From Flavobacteriaceae bacterium (lineage in GTDB: Bacteria > Bacteroidota > Bacteroidia > Flavobacteriales > Flavobacteriaceae): a stretch of 39,484 nucleotides of DNA. The DNA lies in assembly GCA_027081505.1 (NCBI GenBank), contig JALWKK010000087.1, forward strand, positions 1-39,484, written 5' to 3'. Shown here in pieces: positions 17,054 to 24,692 of this stretch (position 1 is its first letter; every line of letters begins with the position of its first letter). The notes beneath the pieces are model-generated. The model was not told the origin of the DNA. It worked only from the letters and a program-made list of their open reading frames with translations, and made no database searches. The translations under genes were made by a program, and so were the position numbers.

Positions 17054-17665
17054 ATGAAAAAAACAAAAGACACAAGTACTGAAACGGGGATTTTAAATGC
17101 TGCAAAAAGAGTATTTATAAAAAAAGGAATGACAGGAGCACGAATGCAAGAAATAGCAGACGAAGCCGGTATTAATAAAGCCATGTTGCATTACTATTAT
17201 AGAAGCAAAGAACTTCTTTTTGAAGCGGTTTTTAAAAACGCTTTCTCGATGTTAGCACCAAAACTTAATAAAGTTATTAATGCCGATGTTCCGTTATTTA
17301 AAAAAATAGAAGATTTTACAAGCAGTTATATTTCATTTGTTGTAAAGCATCCGTATATACCAACTTTTGTTATTCAAGAACTTAACAGAAACCCTGACTT
17401 TGTTAAAAATTTGGTTGCAGAAGAGCATTTTCCCAATATTGAAGTGTTTAAAAAACAAGTAGAAAAATGCATTGAAAATAAAACCATTCGACCTATAAAC
17501 CCGGAGCAGTTGTTTATTAATATTCTGGCACTCAATATTTTTCCGTTTATAGGCGCTCCCTTATTGATGGGTTTTACCGGAACCAACAAAAAACAATATA
17601 AAGACTTAATGAAACAAAGAAAAACCGAAGTCGCTCAATTTATTATTAACGCTATAAAGGTTTAA
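17054..17665 (+). CDS. TetR/AcrR-family repressor of the efflux cluster
   Basis: 203 residues from the ATG at 17054; an in-frame TTG at 17018 is rejected because it overlaps the -7 box and operator. The N-terminal helix-turn-helix is typical: ILNAAKRVFIKKGMTGARMQ, then EIADEAGINKAMLHYYYRSK (about residues 14-55). The C-terminal ligand-binding half is less conserved. It is the first gene of a cluster whose next gene starts 3 bp after its stop, so it is co-transcribed with the exporter it most likely represses. The inducer is unknown. Two near-identical palindromes (17021-17036 and 16260-16275) are its probable operators. Confidence 0.9.
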   Translation: MKKTKDTSTETGILNAAKRVFIKKGMTGARMQEIADEAGINKAMLHYYYRSKELLFEAVFKNAFSMLAPKLNKVINADVPLFKKIEDFTSSYISFVVKHPYIPTFVIQELNRNPDFVKNLVAEEHFPNIEVFKKQVEKCIENKTIRPINPEQLFINILALNIFPFIGAPLLMGFTGTNKKQYKDLMKQRKTEVAQFIINAIKV

Positions 17666-17668
17666 AAA

Positions 17669-18925
17669 ATGAAAAATGTAATAACAATAGTCGTATTTTT
17701 TGCAAGTATTTTAGCAATGAGTCAAGAAACCATAAGTCTTGATGAATGTTATCATTTAGTAGAAAAAAACTACCCTTTAGCAAAACAAACGAATTTACTT
17801 GAAAACCAAAACAACCTAGATGTCGAGGTGCTAAAAACAAAAAAATTACCTCAATTTGGGTTAGAAGCACAAGCAACGTATCAATCTGATGTAATTGAAC
17901 TTCCCGTAAACATACCTAACATTTCTATTGATCCGCCAAATAATGACCAATACAAAGCAACATTTTCCGTAAATCAAATTATTTACGACGGAGGTTTGAT
18001 AAATGCTTCGATTAAAGCCAAAGAAGCTTCGATTAAAACCCAATTAAAAAATATTGAAGTTTCCTTATATTCTTTAAAAAAACAAATAAACGACATTTAT
18101 TTTTCCATCTTGTTAAGCCAAGAAAAAGAGGTGTTGTTACTAGCAAAGAAACAACAATTGGAGGCTCGATTAAAAGAAGTAAAAGCGGGAATTAAATACG
18201 GTACTTTATTACCCACATCAGATGGTGTTTTGGAAGCCGAATTGCTCAAAGTTACACAACAACAAGCCGATTTAAATATAAGCAAGCAATCTCTTTTTAC
18301 CATGCTTTCTTCTTTAATTGGTAAACCCGTAACAACAGAAACCACTTTAGAAACACCCATTGTTTCTGAAACTGTTTCCAACACCTTAAACAGACCAGAG
18401 TTAGCATTATTTTCGTTACAAAAACAACAAATTGAAGCTACCGAAAAAGTAATAAGCAAGCAAAACGCACCCAAACTAATGGGTTTTGCAACAGGAGGTT
18501 ATGGCAATCCGGGCTTAAATATGTTAGATAATTCATTTCAACCTTTTTACATCGTGGGTGCCAAACTAAATTGGAATGTGTTTGACTGGAATAGCAGCAA
18601 AAAACAACGTAAATCGCTTCAAATTAATAAAGAGATTATAGACAACCAAAAAGAAGTTTTTACGCTAAATACGGAGATTGAATTAGACAAAAATCGATCT
18701 GAAATTAGCAAATACCAAACCTATATTGCTTCCGATGAAGAAATAATTTCATTACGCGAAAAAATTGTAGAAACAGCCGAAGCACAACTTAAAAACGGAG
18801 TGATTACGGCATCGGCTTACATTACCGAATTAACCAACCTATATGAAGCAAAAAATAATCTTAACGCACATAAGATTCAGTTATTAATGGCAAAAACAAA
18901 TTACAATACCATTCAAGGAAATTAA
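17669..18925 (+). CDS. TolC-family outer-membrane efflux protein
   Basis: 418 residues. A signal peptide ends near ILAMSQ. The family start ISLDECYHLVEKNYPLA follows, then two internally repeated alpha-helical hairpin regions with Gln/Lys/Glu-rich coiled coil. The usual aromatic-Asp motif appears as NQIIYDGGLINA and LNWNVFDWNSSKKQR. The protein forms the trimeric outer-membrane channel through which the inner-membrane ABC exporter discharges. It lies 3 bp after tetR and 13 bp before the HlyD gene. Confidence 0.9.
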   Translation: MKNVITIVVFFASILAMSQETISLDECYHLVEKNYPLAKQTNLLENQNNLDVEVLKTKKLPQFGLEAQATYQSDVIELPVNIPNISIDPPNNDQYKATFSVNQIIYDGGLINASIKAKEASIKTQLKNIEVSLYSLKKQINDIYFSILLSQEKEVLLLAKKQQLEARLKEVKAGIKYGTLLPTSDGVLEAELLKVTQQQADLNISKQSLFTMLSSLIGKPVTTETTLETPIVSETVSNTLNRPELALFSLQKQQIEATEKVISKQNAPKLMGFATGGYGNPGLNMLDNSFQPFYIVGAKLNWNVFDWNSSKKQRKSLQINKEIIDNQKEVFTLNTEIELDKNRSEISKYQTYIASDEEIISLREKIVETAEAQLKNGVITASAYITELTNLYEAKNNLNAHKIQLLMAKTNYNTIQGN

Positions 18926-18938
18926 AAAAATAAAAGAA

Positions 18939-19835
18939 ATGAAACTAAAAACAATTATAGTAATACTAGGGGGTTTTTTAATGCTCCACTCTTGTAAAAC
19001 AGGAGACGAAAAAGCAGACGGATACGGAAATTTTGAAGCAACAGAAATCCTAATTTCTTCTGAAGCGAACGGAAAATTACTTCAATTTACCGTAGAAGAA
19101 GGGCAAGATTTAGAAAAAGGAAAAGTGGTTGGGTTGGTAGATACGCTTCAATTGTATTTAAAAAAACAACAACTCTTAGCATCTAAAAACACCATAAGCT
19201 CAAAATCCAGAGGAGTGCTTTCACAAATCAATGTGTTAAATGCCCAATTAGCAACGGCAAAAACCAACAAAACTCGAATTGAAAACCTGATTAAAGCAAA
19301 CGCAGGAACGCAAAAACAACTCGATGATGTGAACGGACAAATTGACGTTATAAAACAACAGATACGAAGCGTAGAAACTCAAAACGCTCCCATTGTTAAC
19401 GAGCTTAAAAGTGTAGCTATACAGATAAAACAAATTGAAGATCAAATACAAAAAAGTATTATTACCAATCCTGTTTCGGGTACGGTTTTAACATCCTATG
19501 CAGAACCTAATGAAATCGTAAATTTTGGGAAGCCACTTTATAAAATTGCCGATTTAAACACCTTGGAATTACGCGTATATGTTAGTGAACCACAATTACC
19601 AAACATAAAAATAGGACAGCAAGTAACTGTAAAAATAGATGCAGGAGAAACAATGAAATCTTATGACGGAACCATTACTTGGATAGCCACCGAAGCCGAA
19701 TTTACACCTAAAATCATACAAACCAAAGAAGAACGGGTAAACTTGGTATATGCCGTAAAAGTAACCGTAAAAAATGACGGAAGCCTAAAAATAGGAATGC
19801 CAGCAGAAATGTGGATTAATAAAACCAATAATTAA
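18939..19835 (+). CDS. HlyD/YbhG-type periplasmic adaptor lipoprotein
   Basis: 298 residues. The lipobox LMLHSC places the lipidated Cys at 19. A lipoyl half (EANGKLLQFTVEEGQDLEKGKVVG) comes first. A long coiled-coil hairpin with repeated Gln/Lys follows, then the second lipoyl half (SIITNPVSGTVLTSYAEPNE), then a beta-barrel domain (LRVYVSEPQLPNIKIGQQVT). It bridges TolC and the ABC-2 permeases. Size and layout recall YbhG, the adaptor of the YbhFSR exporter, which agrees with the ABC genes further down. Confidence 0.9.
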   Translation: MKLKTIIVILGGFLMLHSCKTGDEKADGYGNFEATEILISSEANGKLLQFTVEEGQDLEKGKVVGLVDTLQLYLKKQQLLASKNTISSKSRGVLSQINVLNAQLATAKTNKTRIENLIKANAGTQKQLDDVNGQIDVIKQQIRSVETQNAPIVNELKSVAIQIKQIEDQIQKSIITNPVSGTVLTSYAEPNEIVNFGKPLYKIADLNTLELRVYVSEPQLPNIKIGQQVTVKIDAGETMKSYDGTITWIATEAEFTPKIIQTKEERVNLVYAVKVTVKNDGSLKIGMPAEMWINKTNN

Positions 19836-19847
19836 ATAACAAAAATC

Positions 19848-20132
19848 ATGAAATTAAAAAAATTATTTACAGAAAAAAAAGACGTACAAACCAATGTTTT
19901 AAGGCAAGTAGAAGAAGGTAAAGTCATTGCCTTGCAAATAGACAAAGGAAAAACGTTAAAAAAACATGTGAGCAAAGTTCCCGCTATTTTGGTATGTGTT
20001 TCCGGAAAAGCTGTTTACAAAGAAGAAAACCGAAAGGTAAAATTAAGAAAAGGCACATACGTGCTTATTGAACCCAATGTAGAACATGAAGTAACAGCTT
20101 CAAAAAAAAGTAATTTCATTTCAATAAAATAA
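19848..20132 (+). CDS. Small single-domain cupin
   Basis: 94 residues without a signal peptide. The pattern is a minimal cupin barrel: LQIDKGKTLKKHVSKVPAIL, then VCVSGKAVYKEENRKVKLRK and GTYVLIEPNVEHEVTA. His residues in both motifs could form a partial metal site. It is cytoplasmic and sits 12 bp after the adaptor gene and 5 bp before the cytochrome gene. Such cupins often bind small ligands or metals; here a sensing or accessory role is only a guess. Confidence 0.7.
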   Translation: MKLKKLFTEKKDVQTNVLRQVEEGKVIALQIDKGKTLKKHVSKVPAILVCVSGKAVYKEENRKVKLRKGTYVLIEPNVEHEVTASKKSNFISIK

Positions 20133-20137
20133 AAACC

Positions 20138-20674
20138 ATGATAAAAAATATAATCCTACTGTCGTCTATTATGATGCTTGTTGTAAGTTGTAATAATGAT
20201 AAGAAAAAGGAAGCTGATTACGCCACAGTAAATCACACCAATAAAGAAGTTGCTACAACTACTAATAACACCCAAAACGATGGATATACTTTAATGAAAA
20301 ATAATTGTTATGTATGCCACAACCCGAAAGCAAAATCGCATGATGATATCATTGCACCTCCCTTTAAAGCGGTTAAAATGCATTATTTAAGAGAATACGA
20401 TAATCGTGAAGATTTTGTAAATGCAATGGTAAACTGGGTACAAAATCCTGATGAAGAAAAAGCACTAATGCTTGGAGCGATAAACCGGTTTAAGGTAATG
20501 CCGGCATTACCATTAGAAACTAACGATCTTAAAAAGATTGCCGCTTATATATACGATAATGAAGTAGAACAACCCGACTGGATGCCCGAGCATATGAAAG
20601 AGATGAAAGGTAAACCGGGTAAAGGTATGGGAAAAGGAAAGGGTAAAGGAATGAAAGGAAAACAAAACAATTAA
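20138..20674 (+). CDS. Cytochrome c lipoprotein
   Basis: 178 residues. The lipoprotein signal ends LVVSC (Cys18) and a linker rich in Asn/Thr follows. One c-type haem site CYVCH occupies residues 57-61. A candidate distal Met lies in RFKVMPALPL, and LKKIAAYIYDNE is the usual C-terminal helix of class I cytochromes c. The tail is Gly/Lys/Met-rich (GKGMGKGKGKGMKGK), which is unusual and could bind copper or an anionic partner. The protein is anchored to a membrane facing the periplasm. Its place within an efflux operon is unexpected and suggests that redox state or metal is part of the function. Confidence 0.85.
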   Translation: MIKNIILLSSIMMLVVSCNNDKKKEADYATVNHTNKEVATTTNNTQNDGYTLMKNNCYVCHNPKAKSHDDIIAPPFKAVKMHYLREYDNREDFVNAMVNWVQNPDEEKALMLGAINRFKVMPALPLETNDLKKIAAYIYDNEVEQPDWMPEHMKEMKGKPGKGMGKGKGKGMKGKQNN

Positions 20675-20704
20675 AACATTTGCGAACAAATTAATAGTAT
20701 AAAA

Positions 20705-21181
20705 ATGAATAAAGCAATCACCATATTTATCCTTTTTATTAGTGTTATAAGCTGTAAAAATGAGGTAAAAACCACTAAAAAAGAAAACCCTGTTGTTTCT
20801 TCAGAAAGAAAAGATGTAACTCAAGAAAAAGCCCACCACGGCGAGAATGAAGAAACAATAACGTTAAACAACGGAGAAAAATGGCAAGCAAATCCCGAAA
20901 CAACTTCCGGAATTAAGAACATGCAAGAAATTGTAAATGCCTTTTCTGAAAATTCGTCTTTGGAAGAATATCAAGAATTTAAAACCAGGTTAGAAGCCGA
21001 GTTTACAACCATTTTTCAAAAATGCACGATGAAAGGTGAAGCCCACGAACAATTGCATAATTATTTAAAACCAATGATACTTATTTTTGATGGACTTGTT
21101 TCTAATCAAACCGAAACACGGCAAGAAAATTTAAACAAATTAAAAAAGCACCTCGCAACCTACTCAACTTATTTTAACTAA
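20705..21181 (+). CDS. Lipoprotein of unknown function
   Basis: 158 residues. The lipobox is FISVISC (Cys17), followed by a Lys/Glu-rich linker with a His pair (KAHHGENEE). The helical C-terminal half contains KCTMKGEAHEQLHNYL, in which Cys, Met and two His occur within 12 residues, a plausible metal (copper) site. I do not recognise a characterised family. It follows the cytochrome c gene after 30 bp, and its stop overlaps the next start by one base (TAATG). Periplasmic metal or redox handling is inferred from residues and context only. Confidence 0.7.
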   Translation: MNKAITIFILFISVISCKNEVKTTKKENPVVSSERKDVTQEKAHHGENEETITLNNGEKWQANPETTSGIKNMQEIVNAFSENSSLEEYQEFKTRLEAEFTTIFQKCTMKGEAHEQLHNYLKPMILIFDGLVSNQTETRQENLNKLKKHLATYSTYFN

Positions 21182-21579
21182 TGAAAATACGTGCAAATAA
21201 CATACAGAGTTTATGCCTAAAAACAGCTTCAATACTAGCTTTATTTTTGGGTGTTATGTCTGTTTTTGCAGGCGGGAAAGTACTCTTTCAAATAGACTCC
21301 AAAGATTACAATGTTCTTTATTGGTTAGTGGTTTATAACGTAATCTTTGGAGCTATTTCTATTGTTGTTGCCTATCTTATTTGGAAACGAATTAGCAAAT
21401 TTACATACGCCGTTTGGTTTGTTTTCTTTTCTCACTTTTTTCTGTCGATATACCTCTTGTTTTTTAACAATGAAGTGGCTTCAGAAAGCATTAAAGCGAT
21501 GTTATTTAGAGTCATAACTTGGGTTATTATAGTCGTATTGTCAGTAATTATTCCATTTAAATCATCTAAGAAGTTATGA
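21181..21579 (+). CDS. Four-helix membrane protein of unknown function
   Basis: 132 residues with four hydrophobic segments (around 15-35, 46-65, 73-93 and 107-127) joined by short loops. No catalytic motif is visible. The start overlaps the preceding stop by one base and its own stop overlaps the ABC ATPase start (ATGA), so all three are translationally coupled. This suggests an integral accessory subunit of the exporter or of its periplasmic module. Confidence 0.7.
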   Translation: MKIRANNIQSLCLKTASILALFLGVMSVFAGGKVLFQIDSKDYNVLYWLVVYNVIFGAISIVVAYLIWKRISKFTYAVWFVFFSHFFLSIYLLFFNNEVASESIKAMLFRVITWVIIVVLSVIIPFKSSKKL

Positions 21580-22478
21580 GTATATCGGTACAACATATTA
21601 GTAAATCGTTTAAAGAGGTTACAGCATTAAAAGATATTTCTTTTGAAGTAAAAGAAGGAGAACTCTTTGGGCTTATTGGTCCCGATGGAGCAGGTAAAAC
21701 CACGCTGTTCAGAATTTTAACCACCCTTCTTTTTGCCGATAAAGGAACAGCAACCGTAGCTGGGAACGATGTGGTAGCAGATTATAAACAAATACGAAAC
21801 AGTGTAGGATATATGCCGGGACGATTTTCATTATACCAAGACCTCACCGTAGAAGAAAACCTTACTTTTTTTGCTACCATTTTTGGAACAACGCTGGAAG
21901 AAAACTACGATTTAATTAAAGATATTTATGTACAAATAGAACCCTTTAAAACCCGAAGAGCCGGGAAACTCTCCGGCGGAATGAAACAAAAATTAGCACT
22001 GAGTTGTGCCTTAATTCACAAACCCAAAGTGTTGTTTCTGGATGAACCCACAACCGGTGTGGATCCGGTTTCGAGAAAAGAATTTTGGGAAATGCTAAAA
22101 CGCCTTCAAAAAAAAGGAATCACTATTTTGGTTTCCACTCCCTATATGGATGAAGCCGCACTTTGCGATAGAATAGCACTCATACAAGACGGAAAAATTT
22201 TGCAAATAGACACACCTGAAACTATCGCAAATCAATTTCCAAAAAAAATCTATGATGTAAAAGCAGACAATATGTACTTGCTTATAGAAAGTTTAAAAGA
22301 ATACTCACATAACCATAGTGTATATCCTTTTGGCGAATTTGTACATTATACAGATCAACGAGATGATTTTAACCCGCAAGAGCTTACGGCATTTTTACAA
22401 TCTAAAGGATTAAAAAACATATATATAAACACCACCCAAGCCACCATAGAAGATGCTTTTATGGAGCTTGGCAGATAA
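21576..22478 (+). CDS. ABC exporter ATPase 1 (YbhF N-half type)
   Basis: 300 residues. Walker A is GPDGAGKTT (35-43), the Q-loop region VGYMPGRFSLYQDLTV, signature LSGGM (132-136) and Walker B LFLDEP (153-158) with its catalytic Glu. The switch position is Pro189 (VSTPYMDEA) instead of His. About 90 further residues form a C-terminal extension. The intact signature and altered switch residue complement the second ATPase. It lies in the HlyD-ABC-ABC-ABC2-ABC2 order of YbhGFSR, where the two ATPases are fused into one chain; here they are separate genes 109 bp apart. Confidence 0.9.
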   Translation: MSISVQHISKSFKEVTALKDISFEVKEGELFGLIGPDGAGKTTLFRILTTLLFADKGTATVAGNDVVADYKQIRNSVGYMPGRFSLYQDLTVEENLTFFATIFGTTLEENYDLIKDIYVQIEPFKTRRAGKLSGGMKQKLALSCALIHKPKVLFLDEPTTGVDPVSRKEFWEMLKRLQKKGITILVSTPYMDEAALCDRIALIQDGKILQIDTPETIANQFPKKIYDVKADNMYLLIESLKEYSHNHSVYPFGEFVHYTDQRDDFNPQELTAFLQSKGLKNIYINTTQATIEDAFMELGR

Positions 22479-22493
22479 CTATCAATCAATTCT

Positions 22494-22540
22494 CCTGCAA
22501 GGTTTTAACTTGTCTGCCTCAGGCAGAAAAACCTTGTAGG
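22494..22540 (+). repeat. Intergenic hairpin repeat with a nested palindrome
   Basis: Arms CCTGCAAGGTTTT and AAAACCTTGTAGG (one mismatch) enclose a second palindrome, TCTGCCT-C-AGGCAGA (22513-22527). A related degenerate copy lies in the next intergenic gap (23343). It resembles small dispersed elements in flavobacterial genomes (from memory, not searched). It could also stabilise or attenuate the operon transcript. Confidence 0.65.
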
Positions 22541-22587
22541 TATAAAAATTCATTACGTCAGGCAACGGAAATAGAAAAACTTAATTT

Positions 22588-23316
22588 ATGAACAACCAAA
22601 ACGTCATAGAAGTCCGAAAATTAACCAAAAAATTCGGTGATTTTACAGCGGTTAATGCCATTTCTTTTAAAGTAAAGAAAGGTGAAATATTTGGTTTTCT
22701 GGGAGCTAACGGAGCTGGAAAAACCACAGCGATGAAAATGCTTATCGGAATTTCAAAACCCACATCCGGAGAAGCCAAAGTAGTGGATTATGACGTTTAT
22801 ACCCAACCCGAATTAATTAAAAATAATATTGGGTATATGAGTCAAAAATTTGCCTTATACGATGACCTTACCGTACGAGAAAACATTACTTTTTTTGGCG
22901 GAATTTACGGGTTAAAACGTTCGGAAATTAAACAAAAAGCCGAAGAACTTATTAACGAATTGGGCTTGCATGATGTTGCCGGTGATTTGGTGGGGTCCTT
23001 ACCCTTGGGGTGGAAACAAAAAATAGCGTTCTCTGTCGCACTATTGCACGAGCCAAAAATTATTTTTTTAGATGAACCAACTGGTGGTGTCGATCCCATT
23101 ACTCGAAGACAATTCTGGGAAATGATTTACAAAACAGCACACGAAGGAACCACCGTATTTGTAACCACACATTATATGGATGAAGCCGAATATTGCGACC
23201 GTGTTTCCATTATGGTAAACGGTAAAATAGAAGCACTCAACTCGCCAACCGAACTTAAAAAGCAGTTTCAGGTAGCGAGTATGAACGATGTATTTTTAAA
23301 ATTAGCTAGAGGGTGA
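22588..23316 (+). CDS. ABC exporter ATPase 2 (YbhF C-half type)
   Basis: 242 residues. Walker A is GANGAGKTT (39-47), Walker B IIFLDEP (158-164) with Glu, and the switch His195 (VTTHYMDEA) is intact. The signature is degenerate: LPLGW (138-142) replaces LSGGQ. Together with ATPase 1 it would give one canonical composite site (its own Walker and His plus the partner's LSGGM) and one degenerate site. It is cytoplasmic and energises the two ABC-2 permeases downstream. Confidence 0.9.
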   Translation: MNNQNVIEVRKLTKKFGDFTAVNAISFKVKKGEIFGFLGANGAGKTTAMKMLIGISKPTSGEAKVVDYDVYTQPELIKNNIGYMSQKFALYDDLTVRENITFFGGIYGLKRSEIKQKAEELINELGLHDVAGDLVGSLPLGWKQKIAFSVALLHEPKIIFLDEPTGGVDPITRRQFWEMIYKTAHEGTTVFVTTHYMDEAEYCDRVSIMVNGKIEALNSPTELKKQFQVASMNDVFLKLARG

Positions 23317-23342
23317 AATTGCTCTTATTGACGATTAAATAT

Positions 23343-23444
23343 CCTGCAAGGTTTCAGAAGGAAAAAGCGAAGGCAACCCTGTAGGTATAAAATTTGAAGA
23401 TTGAGGATTGAGGTGGTGAGTTGATGAGCCTGTCTGCCGACAGG
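23343..23444 (+). repeat. Second intergenic repeat copy with two palindromes
   Basis: CCTGCAAGGTTTC (23343-23355) and a diverged right arm ending CCTGTAGG (to 23385) repeat the 22494 element. Separately, CCTGTC-TGCC-GACAGG (23429-23444) is a perfect hairpin. The rest of this 195-bp gap is low-complexity sequence of the TTGAGGATTGAGG kind, with no gene. Confidence 0.55.
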
Positions 23445-23511
23445 TAGATTTATGAGGTTGAGTTATGATTGAAAATTGATTCTGCATTCTGAATTAGAAA
23501 ACTGAAAAAAA

Positions 23512-24618
23512 ATGAAACGATTTATAGGATTTATTAAAAAAGAATTTTACCACATCTTTAGAGATAAACGCTCGTTGTTTATACTTTTTGGAATGCCCAT
23601 TGCTCAAATAATGTTGTTTGGTTTTGCCATTACCAATGAGATTAACAATGTTGATATTGCTATTTATGATAAGTCTAACGATATAACCACACAACAACTA
23701 ATTACTAAAATTACGTCTTCAAAATATTTCACCAATAAACAACGCATTCACAATGAAGACGAGATAGAATCGGTTTTTAAAAAAGGAAAAGTAAAAGCGG
23801 TTTTAATTTTTGAAAAAGATTTTGATAAAAAACTTACAAAAAACCACAAAGCAACGGTACAAATCATTACTGATGCCACAGACCCAAATACGGCTAATAC
23901 CATTAGCAACTATGTAAATTCTATTTTAAAAAATTATCAACAAGAAGAAAACAAAGAAGTAAAATTGGTATATCAAATTGTACCTCAAACCAGAATGTAT
24001 TACAATCCCGAACTTAAAAGTGTTTTTATGTTTGTGCCGGGTGTGATGACTATTATTTTAATGTTGGTTTCTGCTATGATGACTTCCATTTCCATTACTC
24101 GTGAAAAAGAAATGGGAACTATGGAAATATTATTGGTTTCACCTATTAAACCGTATCAAGTAATTATAGGAAAAGTGTTTCCGTATATTTTCTTGTCTAT
24201 AATCAATGCCGCTGTAATTATTGTATTAAGCATCTTTATTTTTAAAATGCCGGTGGAAGGAAGTTTGTTTTTACTGGGTTTAGAAAGTATTTTGTTTATT
24301 ATTAACGCACTGTCTTTAGGAATTTTAATTTCAACTATTTCCGAAACACAACAAACAGCGATGATGGTTTCTCTTATGGGATTAATGCTTCCGGTTATTT
24401 TACTCTCAGGGTTTATCTTCCCAATAAGTAGTATGCCTTTACCGCTTCAAATAATTAGTCATATAATTCCGGCAAAATGGTTTATTATCATACTTAAAGC
24501 CATTATGTTAAAAGGAGTAGGTATTTCTTTTATATGGAAAGAAACCCTTATAATTTTAGGAATGACCTTGTTTTTTATGGGCTTAAGTATAAAGAAATAT
24601 AAAATTAGATTAGAATGA
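23512..24618 (+). CDS. ABC-2 type permease 1 (YbhS/YbhR-like)
   Basis: 368 residues. The N-terminal cytoplasmic motif KEFYHIFRDKRSL precedes the first membrane helix. A periplasmic domain of about 140 residues follows, then five C-terminal hydrophobic segments containing the family motif TREKEMGTMEILLVSPIKP. It forms the membrane channel with permease 2. Its start follows a repeat-bearing gap of 195 bp, but no TAnnTTTG promoter was noticed, so read-through from the upstream operon is assumed. Confidence 0.9.
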   Translation: MKRFIGFIKKEFYHIFRDKRSLFILFGMPIAQIMLFGFAITNEINNVDIAIYDKSNDITTQQLITKITSSKYFTNKQRIHNEDEIESVFKKGKVKAVLIFEKDFDKKLTKNHKATVQIITDATDPNTANTISNYVNSILKNYQQEENKEVKLVYQIVPQTRMYYNPELKSVFMFVPGVMTIILMLVSAMMTSISITREKEMGTMEILLVSPIKPYQVIIGKVFPYIFLSIINAAVIIVLSIFIFKMPVEGSLFLLGLESILFIINALSLGILISTISETQQTAMMVSLMGLMLPVILLSGFIFPISSMPLPLQIISHIIPAKWFIIILKAIMLKGVGISFIWKETLIILGMTLFFMGLSIKKYKIRLE

Positions 24619-24692
24619 TGAATCAAAACATTCAATTAAAAAAAAGAGATAATAATTTATAGAATAATGTTTCTGCATATTCAGAAAAGAAA

